Source: Candidatus Solincola tengchongensis
GTDB lineage: Bacteria > Actinomycetota > Geothermincolia > Geothermincolales > RBG-13-55-18
DNA length: 14,639 nt
Direction: 5' to 3'
Assembly: GCA_015711895.1 (NCBI GenBank)
Contig: MU158647.1
Coordinates: forward strand, 1-14,639
Position numbers and translations under genes: made by a program. Under the pieces are notes generated by a model. It did not search any database. It was given only the letters and a program-made list of their open reading frames with translations, and was not told the origin of the DNA. The number at the start of each line of letters is the position of its first letter. Positions within the stretch are counted from its first letter, which is position 1. Shown piece after piece: positions 1-6,387 of the stretch.

Positions 1-25
1 CCTCCGGCGGTTCCAGCGGCCTCAT
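1..25 (-). CDS. 5' end of an unidentified gene, truncated by the left edge
   Basis: An ATG (positions 25-23, minus strand) is preceded by a near-perfect Shine-Dalgarno sequence, AAAGGAGG at 38-31, with a 5-base spacer. Only eight codons (MRPLEPPE) lie in the window, so no function can be given. It follows the dehydratase subunit gene on the same strand and could be part of the same operon. The same frame is open upstream as far as a TGA just before position 228, with another possible ATG at 172. The upstream peptide (including MAIAYPYPLEC and LISQEHLPRQSRERR) reads like protein, so the gene may start earlier. That upstream stretch is less GC-rich at third positions than its neighbours. Confidence 0.42.
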
Positions 26-289
26 GGCTACCTCCTTTAAGGCGAAGATTCGTCGTTCACGGGATTGGCGCGGAAGATGTTCTTGCGAAATCAAGTGTAA
101 CGTAACCGGCACCCCGATGTCTTTATCATCGGCGGTATTGCATTCGAGAGGATAGGGATATGCGATCGCCATGAAGCGGTAGGCTCCATCATTCTTAATA
201 ATATATAGAGGGGTCCGCCGGGTATCTTGGGGTCAGTTGGAAGCAGGTGAAGAGGAACGGACATCTCGAGAAGTCGCGTACGAGGATAC

Positions 290-1566
290 CTATTTGATGG
301 ATTCCAGGAAGGCCTCCAAGCGGGTGGATATCTGGCCCTCCTGGTACTCACGTCGGTCAACGCAGTCGCCGTCGATGATCAGGACGGGCACGCCTTTCTC
401 CTGGAGAGCCATCTTCACTACGGGAGCGCTTGCACAGCTCTGCCGGCATCCCCAGTGGTTGAAATGGATGGCGCCGTCCACGCGGTATTCCTCGGCCAGG
501 CGGGCCAGGTGGGTGGCCCTTCTCTCCGCCGGGCCCACCAGGAAATGGCTCAGAAGCTTGGCGGCCAGGGAGGCGAAGGGCTCGCCGGGGTCCATGGGCT
601 CCCAGGTGGCGTGGGTGTATTCCTCGCACACCAGGCGCGCGCCGTGCCTTTCCAGGCACTGGAAGATGGACTGCGCGTACCAGGGCTTCAAGTGCATCCA
701 CATGATGCGCAGGGAGCTCGGCCCCCGGCAGCCGCGCTCCTCCAGCTCCTCCGCCAGGAGGCGGTAGAACTCCACCCCGGTCTCGCTCCCCATGCAGCCG
801 GCCAGGACGCTGAGGTTGCCCATAGCGTCCTTGCCGTCCAAGGTGCAGTCGTCGCGCTTGCGCATCTCCTCCACCCGCCTGAGGTACACGAGGGCCCGGT
901 TGGAGAGCTCTATGGCCTCCGCCAGGCCCTTGAGCACCGCATCGCGGTTCCGCCCGGAGAGACGGGCCATCTCCGCCGCCGCCTCCTCGAGTTGTCCGGC
1001 GAGGAGGGAGAGGCCCTCCCCCTGCTCGGGAAGGGGGACGTCCACCACCAGGTGGGGCACGCCGTAGAGCCCGGAGAGGAAGGCGAAGGAGAGCACCGCG
1101 GAATCGCAGGGGTAGTTCACGGAAAGGAGCAGGTCCGGCTCGGGGAGAAAGCCCTCCACCGCGCATCCCAAGAGGCAACGGTGGTAGGAGCAGGCATCAT
1201 TGGAAAATTCTTCCTCAACGGCGCGGTCGATAAAGCGGGGAGCCAGGCCGGCGGAGGCGACCACCGCGGCGGCCATCTCGGGATAGAAGGGCAGGCACCC
1301 CAGGCCGTGGACGAGCTCACTGGGGACCAGCAGGTTGCACCACACCACGGGGGCGCGGCGCAGGTAGGCGTCCCGTGTGGAGCGGATGAAATGGGCCAGG
1401 GAGACGCGGTCCGCCCTCCACTGCGGGCGGTTGAGTGAGAGCGGGAGAGCCCCTCCACCGACTTCCAGAAGATGCGGGAGCGGAAGAGCTCCGGGGAGAG
1501 CCTCTCCAGATAGCGCTCCTTTATCGCCTCCAGCAAACCGTTTTCGCTGTCGGTGTCCTTTTTCAT
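290..1566 (-). CDS. 2-hydroxyacyl-CoA dehydratase / benzoyl-CoA reductase D-component family subunit, frameshifted near its 5' end
   Basis: The long frame (352 residues from a GTG at 1348) has the hallmarks of this family: VVWCNLLVPSELVHGLG near the N-terminus, a central CSYHRCLLGC segment, YPCDSA, and a C-terminal HFNHWGCRQSC block followed by VLIIDGDCVD and a TRLEAFLESIK end. These subunits carry cysteine-ligated [4Fe-4S] clusters in ATP-activated enzymes that dehydrate 2-hydroxyacyl-CoA or reduce aromatic CoA esters. The HWGCRQ type resembles the larger (alpha-like) subunit. The 352-residue form lacks the family's N-terminal region. Coding-like sequence continues upstream in the same frame (LNRPQWRADRVSLAHFIRST) with no usable start codon. 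A good start lies in another frame: ATG at 1566 with GAGG 8 bases upstream, encoding MKKDTDSENGLLEAIKERY. A one-base (-1) shift around 1440-1470, in the run GGGGCTCTCCCGC (minus strand), would join the two. It is either a sequencing error or a real disruption. Substrate unknown. Confidence 0.8.
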
Positions 1567-1906
1567 GCTCCTCGCCTCGTTCGCAACTCTTCTCGGCCGC
1601 TCTCGGCCTCTCACTCGCGGGCTTTTTGGCGATCTGCCGCGTGAACCCCCGATTTCCAGGCGGTTTTCAGAGACGCCTTGCGTTTCCAGGACGGAAGCGG
1701 AGGGCCGTCTGTTCCGGCCACAGAGGCGGGTGGTCGTCTTCTCTCCGCTGCCACTTCGCAGACCTCCCTTGATGCGGAGAGCTGCATTCCCTTTTCCGTT
1801 TCGCCTTTCCTCCCACCCCGGCACTCGGTACCAGCATAGTGGGCTTTCCGGGTTTTGCGGGCTCCTGCCGGCACGCCCATGCCGAAGCCCTTCATAGACG
1901 CCATGC
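1567..1906. other. Intergenic region between the two dehydratase subunits
   Basis: About 340 bases lie between the stop of the upstream subunit and the proposed start of the downstream one. An open frame crosses it on the minus strand, but its translation is arginine- and serine-rich and does not look like protein. I see no convincing terminator (no hairpin followed by a T-run) and no clear promoter. The only definite element is the GAGG Shine-Dalgarno sequence just before the ATG at 1566. The gap is long for two subunits of one complex, so separate transcription of the downstream gene cannot be excluded. Confidence 0.5.
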
Positions 1907-2896
1907 TCATTCGGCGATCATCTCCAGGAAGGCCTCTATGCGCGTGAGGAGCTGCCCGGCGTGTCCGTCCGCGTAATCGCTCTCCAGGCGCAAAAGGGGG
2001 ATTCCCTCTTCCCTCAGCCTCTCCCTCCACTGTGGGAAATCGTAGATGTAGGCATCGCAGAACTTGAGGGAGGCGTAGACCACTCCCCTCGCGCCGCATT
2101 CCCTGATCCTCTCCAGCAGGAGCCGGTACCTCCTCTCCCTCTCCACCATCCTGGCGCAGGGATGGCGCTCCAGGTACTGCGCCGCCAGTGCCTCCAGTAT
2201 TCGCGGAATATCCTCCCCCTCCACCGGCTCATGGGCGGTGAAGGGCCGGTCCCCGTTGCACAGGTCCGCCCAAACCACACGGGCGCCCGCTCGCTGAAGT
2301 GCGGAGATCAGCCCCTGGGGGTTGAGAAGGTTCCCGGTTAGGAGCACGGGTACACCGTTTCCCCAGTCCCCCACCTTCTCGACCGGGGCGCAGGTCTCCT
2401 GAATGTACTGGGCCAGCTCGACTCTTGCCGGGCCGTCCGTCCCCTCTGCGGAGCGCCGGTAGGAGAGCCGCAACTCGTGGTATTCCCGGCAGGCCTGCCG
2501 AAGGTCGTCCGCCGTGACATCGACGTCGGCGAATTCCTCTAGGCTGGAAAGCAGCCGCCGGAACTCCATCACCAGCATCTCCCTTCCCCGGTAATCCGTC
2601 CTGCGGGGGAGGTCCATGAGGAAAGTGAAGGATTCTGGGAAGAGCACCTTCCAGGCGTCGTAAAGGCGGCGCATCCCGTCACAGCAATTGACGAAGACGG
2701 CGTGGTGCGGTGGGCGACGATCTAGGGGCTGGGCCAGCCAGGCCCGGACGTAGGGGCATAGAGCCGGGTGCAGATGCGTGTCCGCCGCCTCCAAGCCGTG
2801 TGGGTCCCCGAACCGCCGCGCGGGCCGGAATCCGGCGGCCATCAGTACCTCCACCGGTGTGTAAGCGCAGAACCAGGCCATCTCCTGCCCGCTCAT
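1907..2896 (-). CDS. 2-hydroxyacyl-CoA dehydratase / benzoyl-CoA reductase D-component family subunit (smaller, beta-like)
   Basis: This 329-residue protein belongs to the HgdB/BcrC-type D-component family. It opens directly with the family's first block, WFCAYTPVEVLMAAGF (Cys10), so the ATG at 2896 is the likely start. AGGAG lies 7 bases upstream of it. Further blocks are HLHPALCPYVRAWL (Cys47), VNCCDGMRRLYDAW (Cys71/72), LLTGNLLNPQGLISALQRAG (about 186-204), YASLKFCDAYIYDFPQWRE (Cys280) and LRLESDY before TRIEAFLEMIAE. The conserved cysteines fit ligation of a [4Fe-4S] cluster. Such subunits pair with a related larger subunit, here probably the product of the next gene downstream. The complex needs an ATP-dependent activator (HgdC/BadG type), which is not in this window. 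Whether the substrate is a 2-hydroxyacyl-CoA or an aromatic CoA ester cannot be decided here. Confidence 0.88.
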   Translation of the reverse strand: MSGQEMAWFCAYTPVEVLMAAGFRPARRFGDPHGLEAADTHLHPALCPYVRAWLAQPLDRRPPHHAVFVNCCDGMRRLYDAWKVLFPESFTFLMDLPRRTDYRGREMLVMEFRRLLSSLEEFADVDVTADDLRQACREYHELRLSYRRSAEGTDGPARVELAQYIQETCAPVEKVGDWGNGVPVLLTGNLLNPQGLISALQRAGARVVWADLCNGDRPFTAHEPVEGEDIPRILEALAAQYLERHPCARMVERERRYRLLLERIRECGARGVVYASLKFCDAYIYDFPQWRERLREEGIPLLRLESDYADGHAGQLLTRIEAFLEMIAE

Positions 2897-2952
2897 CTCC
2901 CGGCTCCTCGCCTCGCTATCCGCCCGTCGGCCCTCGCCTCCCGCCCGTTAGT

Positions 2953-2979
2953 TTGTCCGGAGGGCGGGTATATTATATT
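2953..2979 (+). promoter_or_regulatory. Candidate promoter for rubredoxin, in a divergent intergenic region
   Basis: TTGTCC (2953-2958) and TATATT (2974-2979) are separated by 15 bases in the only AT-rich patch between the dehydratase gene and rubredoxin. The spacing is short and the -35 weak (4 of 6). On the minus strand the same patch reads TATAAT (2977-2972), about 75 bases before the dehydratase start, without a recognisable -35. The region may therefore drive both directions. If used, the rubredoxin mRNA would have a leader of about 160 bases. Confidence 0.35.
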
Positions 2980-3145
2980 CGTTGCGCTCTCCCGCCGGGA
3001 ATCACCGATTTTCCGGTGGGAGGCGAGCTGCCGGGCCGCTTCACGCGAGGATGGCGGCGTGGGCGGTCGAGTCAATCTACCGGCGCGTGCCGGGCGGGAA
3101 AAGGAAGCCCTGCGGAGAGGGGCGGGAGGCATAAAGGAGGAAGGG

Positions 3146-3304
3146 ATGGACAAGTACGAATGCACGGTCTGCGGCTACGTCTATGACCCGGAAAAGGGAG
3201 ACCCTGACGGCGGTATCGAGCCCGGGACGCCCTTCGAGGACCTTCCGGACGACTGGGTATGCCCCCAGTGCGGAGCCGACAAGGACATGTTCGAGAAGAT
3301 CTGA
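3146..3304 (+). CDS. Rubredoxin
   Basis: The 52-residue protein is a typical one-domain rubredoxin, a small cytoplasmic electron carrier with one iron bound by four cysteines. The motifs are CTVCGY (Cys6, Cys9) and CPQCGA (Cys39, Cys42). Between them is the conserved acidic and aromatic stretch YDPEKGDPDGGI...PFEDLPDDWVC. Length and motif spacing are standard for the family. The start is secure: AAAGGAGG lies 5 bases before the ATG. The next plus-strand gene encodes a flavodiiron protein, whose usual electron donor in anaerobes is rubredoxin, so the two probably work together in O2 or NO reduction. They are 545 bases apart, so co-transcription is not certain. Confidence 0.97.
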   Translation: MDKYECTVCGYVYDPEKGDPDGGIEPGTPFEDLPDDWVCPQCGADKDMFEKI

Positions 3305-3849
3305 GCCACGTGCAGGGGTTTTGCCGATCAGGGGCGTTGATGGTTTGAGGATTCGGGAGCGCGGGCCTCAAGGGAGCCCTGCAACCTTCCGCAAGGGCGG
3401 TCAGAGCGGGTGGCGATCCTGCGCAGCATTCTGAGGCGGGAAGCGGCTGGATGGTATCCATGCGTACTGTTTGCGCGGGCGCCCGCAGGGCGTTCTTCGG
3501 GGGACAAGGAACCTGCGGATACCGGGGGCTAACGGATAGGGTGTCCTTCTCCGGGAAGTCGGCCGTTCAGGGGTTGGCGGAGGTACCCGTTGGGGGCGGC
3601 CGCGGTTACGCCGGCCATCCCCAGACGTGGCCTTCCTGCTCTGAACGGGTGGCATGGTGGAGAGGCGGCGTTCGATCGCGGGACGGACATGCGCCCACCG
3701 CGGTGCATGGGGGTCACCCGAAGGGAGACGCGCACCGAAAAGAGACACGCATCCCTGCCCAGCTCCGCCTGGAGCCCGAAGAGGGCGGTGAGGCGGTCAA
3801 CGGACGGGGGATTGAGGGTCGAGGCGAACAATAGAGCGAGGAGGTTGTC
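3305..3849. other. Long intergenic region between rubredoxin and flavodiiron genes
   Basis: About 545 GC-rich bases without a gene I can support. The open frames here translate to low-complexity Arg/Gly-rich peptides and have no start with a Shine-Dalgarno sequence. Short palindromes occur, for example CACCGCGGTG at 3696-3705, but there is no hairpin plus T-run that would clearly end rubredoxin transcription. I see no promoter with both boxes before the flavodiiron gene. The flavodiiron Shine-Dalgarno sequence (GAGGAGG, ending at 3844) closes the region. Confidence 0.5.
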
Positions 3850-5049
3850 ATGCGGCCGGTGGAGATAACCGAGGGCGTACACTGGGTGGGAGTCCTCGAT
3901 CCGCAGCTCAGGGTCTTCGACATCATCATGAAGGCGGACCACGGCACCACCTATAATTCCTACCTGTTGACGGAGGGCGAGAAGATAGCCGTTGTGGACA
4001 CAGTGAAGGCGACCTTCTACGAGGAATTCCTGGAGAACGTGAGATCCATAGTGGACCCTGCCGATGTATCTTACGTTATCGTCAACCACACCGAACCGGA
4101 CCACTCCGGCTCTCTGGACCGCTTCCTGCGTGAAGCACCCAACGCCCAGGTGGTATGCGACCGCCAGTGTCGCAACTTCGTCAAGAACATCCTCAACCGT
4201 GACGTGGAGCCTATCCTGGTTCAGGATGGGGATACCCTGGACCTGGGCAAGGGGGTCGTCCTGCGCTTCGTCCACGCTCCCTTCCTGCACTGGCCGGATA
4301 CCATGTTCACCTATTTGGAAAAGGATGGGATCCTTTTCACTTGCGATTTCCTCGGGGCCCATTACTGCGACGATCGCCTCTTCGACGACCTGGTGGACGA
4401 TTACTCGCATGCCTTTGAGTACTATTACATGGTCATCTTCCGGCCTTTTAAAAAATACGTGCTCGAGGCCCTGGACAAGGTGGAGAGGCTGAACCCGCGC
4501 ATAGTGGCTCCCAGCCACGGCCCCGTTTTACGTTCCAACCCCCGGGCCTACATGGATAAGTACCGGCAGTGGAGCTCACACCCGGCTCCCGATGAGGAGA
4601 AGAAGCTACTGGTGTTCTATGCCAGTGCCTACGGCAACACCGCTGCCTTGGCGGAGAAGATCGCCGAGGGCGCGCGCTCCGAGGGTGTGAGGGTCACGGT
4701 GATGGATGTGGCCGCTACCGAACTGGGCCTGATGATCGACCGCATCGAGGCCGCCGACGGCATCGCCGTGGGCTCGGCGACCATCAACGGGGATGCCGTG
4801 GAGCCGGTCTGGTATCTCCTCTCCCACCTTGCCACCCTCAACCTCAAGGGAAAGGTGGGCGCCGCCTTCGGGTCATACGGTTGGAGCGGAGAGGCCCCCA
4901 AGCTCATCGCCGAGAGGCTACGGGGCCTGAAGTTCAAGGTAGAGGAGGAGCCCCTACGGGTGAACCTGGTCCCTACCGAGGGGGATCTGGAGAAGGCGGT
5001 GGAGATGGGGAAGAGGCTGGCGCGTTCCCTTCGGGAAAAGGGGGGCTGA
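3850..5049 (+). CDS. fprA: Flavodiiron protein (class A, FprA type)
   Basis: This 399-residue protein has the standard two-domain build: an N-terminal metallo-beta-lactamase-like diiron domain (about 1-248) and a C-terminal flavodoxin domain that binds FMN (about 252-397). All diiron ligands are visible: His80, Glu82, Asp84 and His85 in NHTEPDHSG, His147 in FLHWPDTM, Asp166 in FTCDFLG, and His223 in PSHGP. The FMN phosphate loop is YASAYGNTA (257-265), and later loops include GSATINGDAVEPVWY and GSYGWSGEAP. The start has GAGGAGG 5 bases upstream and gives the typical N-terminus MRPVEITEGVHWVGV. The family reduces O2 to water and/or NO to N2O in the cytoplasm, receiving electrons from rubredoxin, which is encoded just upstream. 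There is no C-terminal rubredoxin or flavin reductase fusion, so it needs a separate donor. O2 versus NO preference cannot be read from the sequence. Confidence 0.96.
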   Translation: MRPVEITEGVHWVGVLDPQLRVFDIIMKADHGTTYNSYLLTEGEKIAVVDTVKATFYEEFLENVRSIVDPADVSYVIVNHTEPDHSGSLDRFLREAPNAQVVCDRQCRNFVKNILNRDVEPILVQDGDTLDLGKGVVLRFVHAPFLHWPDTMFTYLEKDGILFTCDFLGAHYCDDRLFDDLVDDYSHAFEYYYMVIFRPFKKYVLEALDKVERLNPRIVAPSHGPVLRSNPRAYMDKYRQWSSHPAPDEEKKLLVFYASAYGNTAALAEKIAEGARSEGVRVTVMDVAATELGLMIDRIEAADGIAVGSATINGDAVEPVWYLLSHLATLNLKGKVGAAFGSYGWSGEAPKLIAERLRGLKFKVEEEPLRVNLVPTEGDLEKAVEMGKRLARSLREKGG

Positions 5050-5165
5050 AGAGGCCCCGAGCGCTTCCCGCGGGGGCAAGGCCGGGCCTTTGCGAGCCCG
5101 GAGCCAGTTTCACGAGGCTGTCGGTTCGACCGGAGAGGCTCTGCATCGCGATGCCCTTGGCCCTT

Positions 5166-5184
5166 GACCCCGCGGACAGGGGTC
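5166..5184 (+). terminator. Weak hairpin after the flavodiiron gene
   Basis: GACCCC (5166-5171) and GGGGTC (5179-5184) form a 6-bp stem with a 7-base loop, about 115 bases after the flavodiiron stop. No T-run follows, so it is at best a weak or factor-dependent terminator. Confidence 0.22.
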
Positions 5185-5215
5185 GAAGGGGTCCCAATCC
5201 CGGAAAACCAGCATA

Positions 5216-5246
5216 GGAAAAGGGTCCTCCAGGCCCTGGAGCCCCC
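5216..5246 (-). terminator. Probable intrinsic terminator of the small lipoprotein gene
   Basis: CTCCAGG (5227-5233) and CCTGGAG (5235-5241) are inverted repeats around one base. Outer GGG/CCC pairs could lengthen the stem across a small internal loop. Read on the minus strand, the hairpin is followed by CCCTTTTCC. It lies just after the stop of the lipoprotein gene at 5261 and faces the right way. The T-run is short, hence moderate confidence. Confidence 0.45.
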
Positions 5247-5260
5247 TCCCACCCTCTATC

Positions 5261-5599
5261 TCAGGAACCGTGCACGGAGCACACCACCCGCGTGCCGGAC
5301 AGGGTGTAGGTACCCCCGGAGGGGCAGGCGGGGATGCTGGGCAGGAACTCGGGTACCAGCTGTTGAATGGAGGACGGGGCCTGTCCCTTCACCGCCTGGT
5401 ACTGCTGGGCCGCGGAGGAAATGGCGCGCCGGTTGGCGGCGCAGGCGGCGACCTCCGCCTGCCCGACGGGAGAGCTCGTACCGGCCTGGGCTCCCGGTGC
5501 GGTTTCACCGGCGGGTTGGCCACCGCCGCCGCATCCCACGGCGAGCATCGCGATGACGACGAGGAAAACTGCCGGGACAACAAGGATCGTCCTTCTCAC
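5261..5599 (-). CDS. Small lipoprotein with a type IV (pseudo)pilin-like C-terminal domain
   Basis: Two GTG starts are possible, at 5605 and 5599. I choose 5599 because GGAGG (5609-5605) lies 5 bases before it; this gives 112 residues. The N-terminus is a lipoprotein signal: two arginines, a hydrophobic segment (ILVVPAVFLVVIAMLAVG) and a lipobox LAVGC, followed by a glycine-rich linker. After a Gly/Ala/Pro/Ser-rich spacer, the rest (AACAANRRAISSAAQQYQAV, then SSIQQLVPEFLPSIPACP, GGTYTL and VVCSVHGS) follows the pattern of pilin and pseudopilin C-termini in Gram-positive and actinobacterial species: Cys..Asn, an amphipathic helix with Tyr, CP-GG-Y and a final C-HG. The prepilin N-terminal helix is absent and replaced by a lipid anchor. 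The product should sit on the outer face of the membrane. Role unknown. The 104-residue gene lies 68 bases upstream on the same strand. Confidence 0.78.
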   Translation of the reverse strand: MRRTILVVPAVFLVVIAMLAVGCGGGGQPAGETAPGAQAGTSSPVGQAEVAACAANRRAISSAAQQYQAVKGQAPSSIQQLVPEFLPSIPACPSGGTYTLSGTRVVCSVHGS

Positions 5600-5667
5600 C
5601 TTCACCTCCGGACTGGTCGTCGCCCACGGTCAGTTATCGACAGCGGCATGCAAAGGCTTTACCCGGT

Positions 5668-5982
5668 TCAAGCCTGCCCGGTCTCGCTCTCCCGGATGGC
5701 CCGCACCAGGGTCTTCTTGGCCACGTGGTTGATGATGCTGGGAGGGTTTTCCAGTACGGCCGCACGCCACTCATCGAGGGGGCGGTCGGCCTGGCAGAAG
5801 GCCTCGTAGAGGGCCTCCTGGAGGACGGAGAGATTGGGCTCGATGTAGATCTCGTAGATGTATCTCTGGGGCCCGGATAGCTGTTCCACGTCCTTGGAAA
5901 GGACTTCCATGAACTCGCGTTTGATGCGCTTGTTCCGGTTCCGGATGTAATAATCGTTCAGCACCTGCAGAAAATCCACCAT
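5668..5982 (-). CDS. Hypothetical protein, 104 residues
   Basis: I do not recognise this protein. It is charged and probably mostly helical, with no signal peptide, membrane segment or metal-binding motif. The N-terminus MVDFLQVLNDYYIRNRNKR is followed by a basic stretch, then YIYEIYIEPNLSVLQEALY and a C-terminal part with the segment ENPPSIINHVAKKTL. GGAAGG lies about 8 bases before the ATG, and a promoter (TTGATT-16-TATCAT) lies just upstream, which together support a real gene. Codon use is GC-rich at third positions, like its neighbours. It is probably cytoplasmic. The small lipoprotein follows on the same strand after 85 bases from the stop to the lower-numbered start region and may be co-transcribed. 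Confidence 0.75.
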   Translation of the reverse strand: MVDFLQVLNDYYIRNRNKRIKREFMEVLSKDVEQLSGPQRYIYEIYIEPNLSVLQEALYEAFCQADRPLDEWRAAVLENPPSIINHVAKKTLVRAIRESETGQA

Positions 5983-6021
5983 ACTCGCGCACCTTCCCGT
6001 CCGGACCTTCTTATGCTCAAA

Positions 6022-6049
6022 ATGATAATGGCTCCGGCGCCGAAATCAA
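6022..6049 (-). promoter_or_regulatory. Promoter for the 104-residue gene
   Basis: On the minus strand TTGATT (6049-6044) and TATCAT (6027-6022) are separated by 16 bases. This is a good sigma70-type pair in an otherwise GC-rich stretch. Transcription would start near 6015, giving a leader of about 30 bases before the ATG at 5982. Confidence 0.5.
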
Positions 6050-6246
6050 GAAGCCCGCCGGCCCAGCCTCGGTGCCCTCTCCGTCTGAGTCAAGGAATCG
6101 GCAGGCGGCGGGGACCCCTTTAGGGAGATGGGGGAATGGAAAAAGTTTACCATCGGCTCTTGCGCCCGGTTCACCCGGTGGCGTTGGGCTTTGCTCCGCG
6201 TCATGCGGTCGGGGCATCCGGGGAGTGCCTCCGGCGGGGCGGCAAG

Positions 6247-6282
6247 GGAAAAGGTAAAGCCGGCCAAGGTCTCTTGGCCGGC
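6247..6282 (-). terminator. Intrinsic terminator of the tRNA-Ala gene
   Basis: GCCGGCCAAG (6259-6268) and CTTGGCCGGC (6273-6282) form a perfect 10-bp stem with a 4-base loop. On the minus strand the stem is followed by TTTACCTTTT. It begins 10 bases after the 3' end of the tRNA and is oriented to end its transcription. Confidence 0.88.
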
Positions 6283-6292
6283 CTGGCGGCGG

Positions 6293-6364
6293 TGGGGCCG
6301 ATGGGATTTGAACCCACGACCTCTGCCGTGCGAAGGCAGCGCTCTCCCGCTGAGCTACGGCCCC
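6293..6364 (-). tRNA. tRNA-Ala (anticodon CGC)
   Basis: The 72-base minus-strand sequence folds as a complete cloverleaf. The acceptor stem is GGGGCCG with CGGCCCC; the D-stem is GCTC/GAGC with a short 7-base loop; the anticodon stem is CTGCC/GGCAG with loop TTCGCAC, giving anticodon CGC, which reads the Ala codon GCG. The T-stem is GTGGG/CCCAT with the canonical loop TTCAAAT, and the discriminator base is A73. The 3' CCA is not encoded (ACCG follows), so it must be added after transcription. Oddly, pair 3:70 is G:C, whereas alanine tRNAs normally have G3:U70, the main recognition element for alanyl-tRNA synthetase. The gene has its own promoter and terminator and no neighbouring tRNA in the window. 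Confidence 0.93.
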
Positions 6365-6378
6365 TCCGGGCAGGGATT

Positions 6379-6387
6379 ATTTTAGCA
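6379..6387 (-). promoter_or_regulatory. Extended -10 promoter of the tRNA-Ala gene
   Basis: On the minus strand TGCTAAAAT (6387-6379) is an extended -10 element (TGN followed by a 5-of-6 match to TATAAT). The start point would be near 6372, eight bases before the mature 5' end of the tRNA. No convincing -35 box is visible, which is common with extended -10 promoters. Confidence 0.55.

Noticed and set aside
455..1438. A 327-codon plus-strand open frame opposite the dehydratase subunit
   Set aside because: It is the antisense shadow of a family-typical coding sequence, with Gly/Val/Glu/His-rich translation and no recognisable domain.
1435..1460. Programmed -1 frameshift signal in the dehydratase gene
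   Set aside because: No X XXY YYZ slippery heptamer fits the frame in the overlap, so a sequence error or mutation is more likely.
3475..3492. Self-complementary GCGGGCGCCCGC as a rubredoxin terminator
   Set aside because: It has no loop of its own, no T-run follows, and it lies over 160 bases after the stop. GC-rich palindromes arise easily by chance here.
3529..4518. A 329-codon minus-strand open frame across the flavodiiron gene start
   Set aside because: It overlaps a fully supported flavodiiron gene, and its translation is the antisense of that gene plus low-complexity intergenic sequence.
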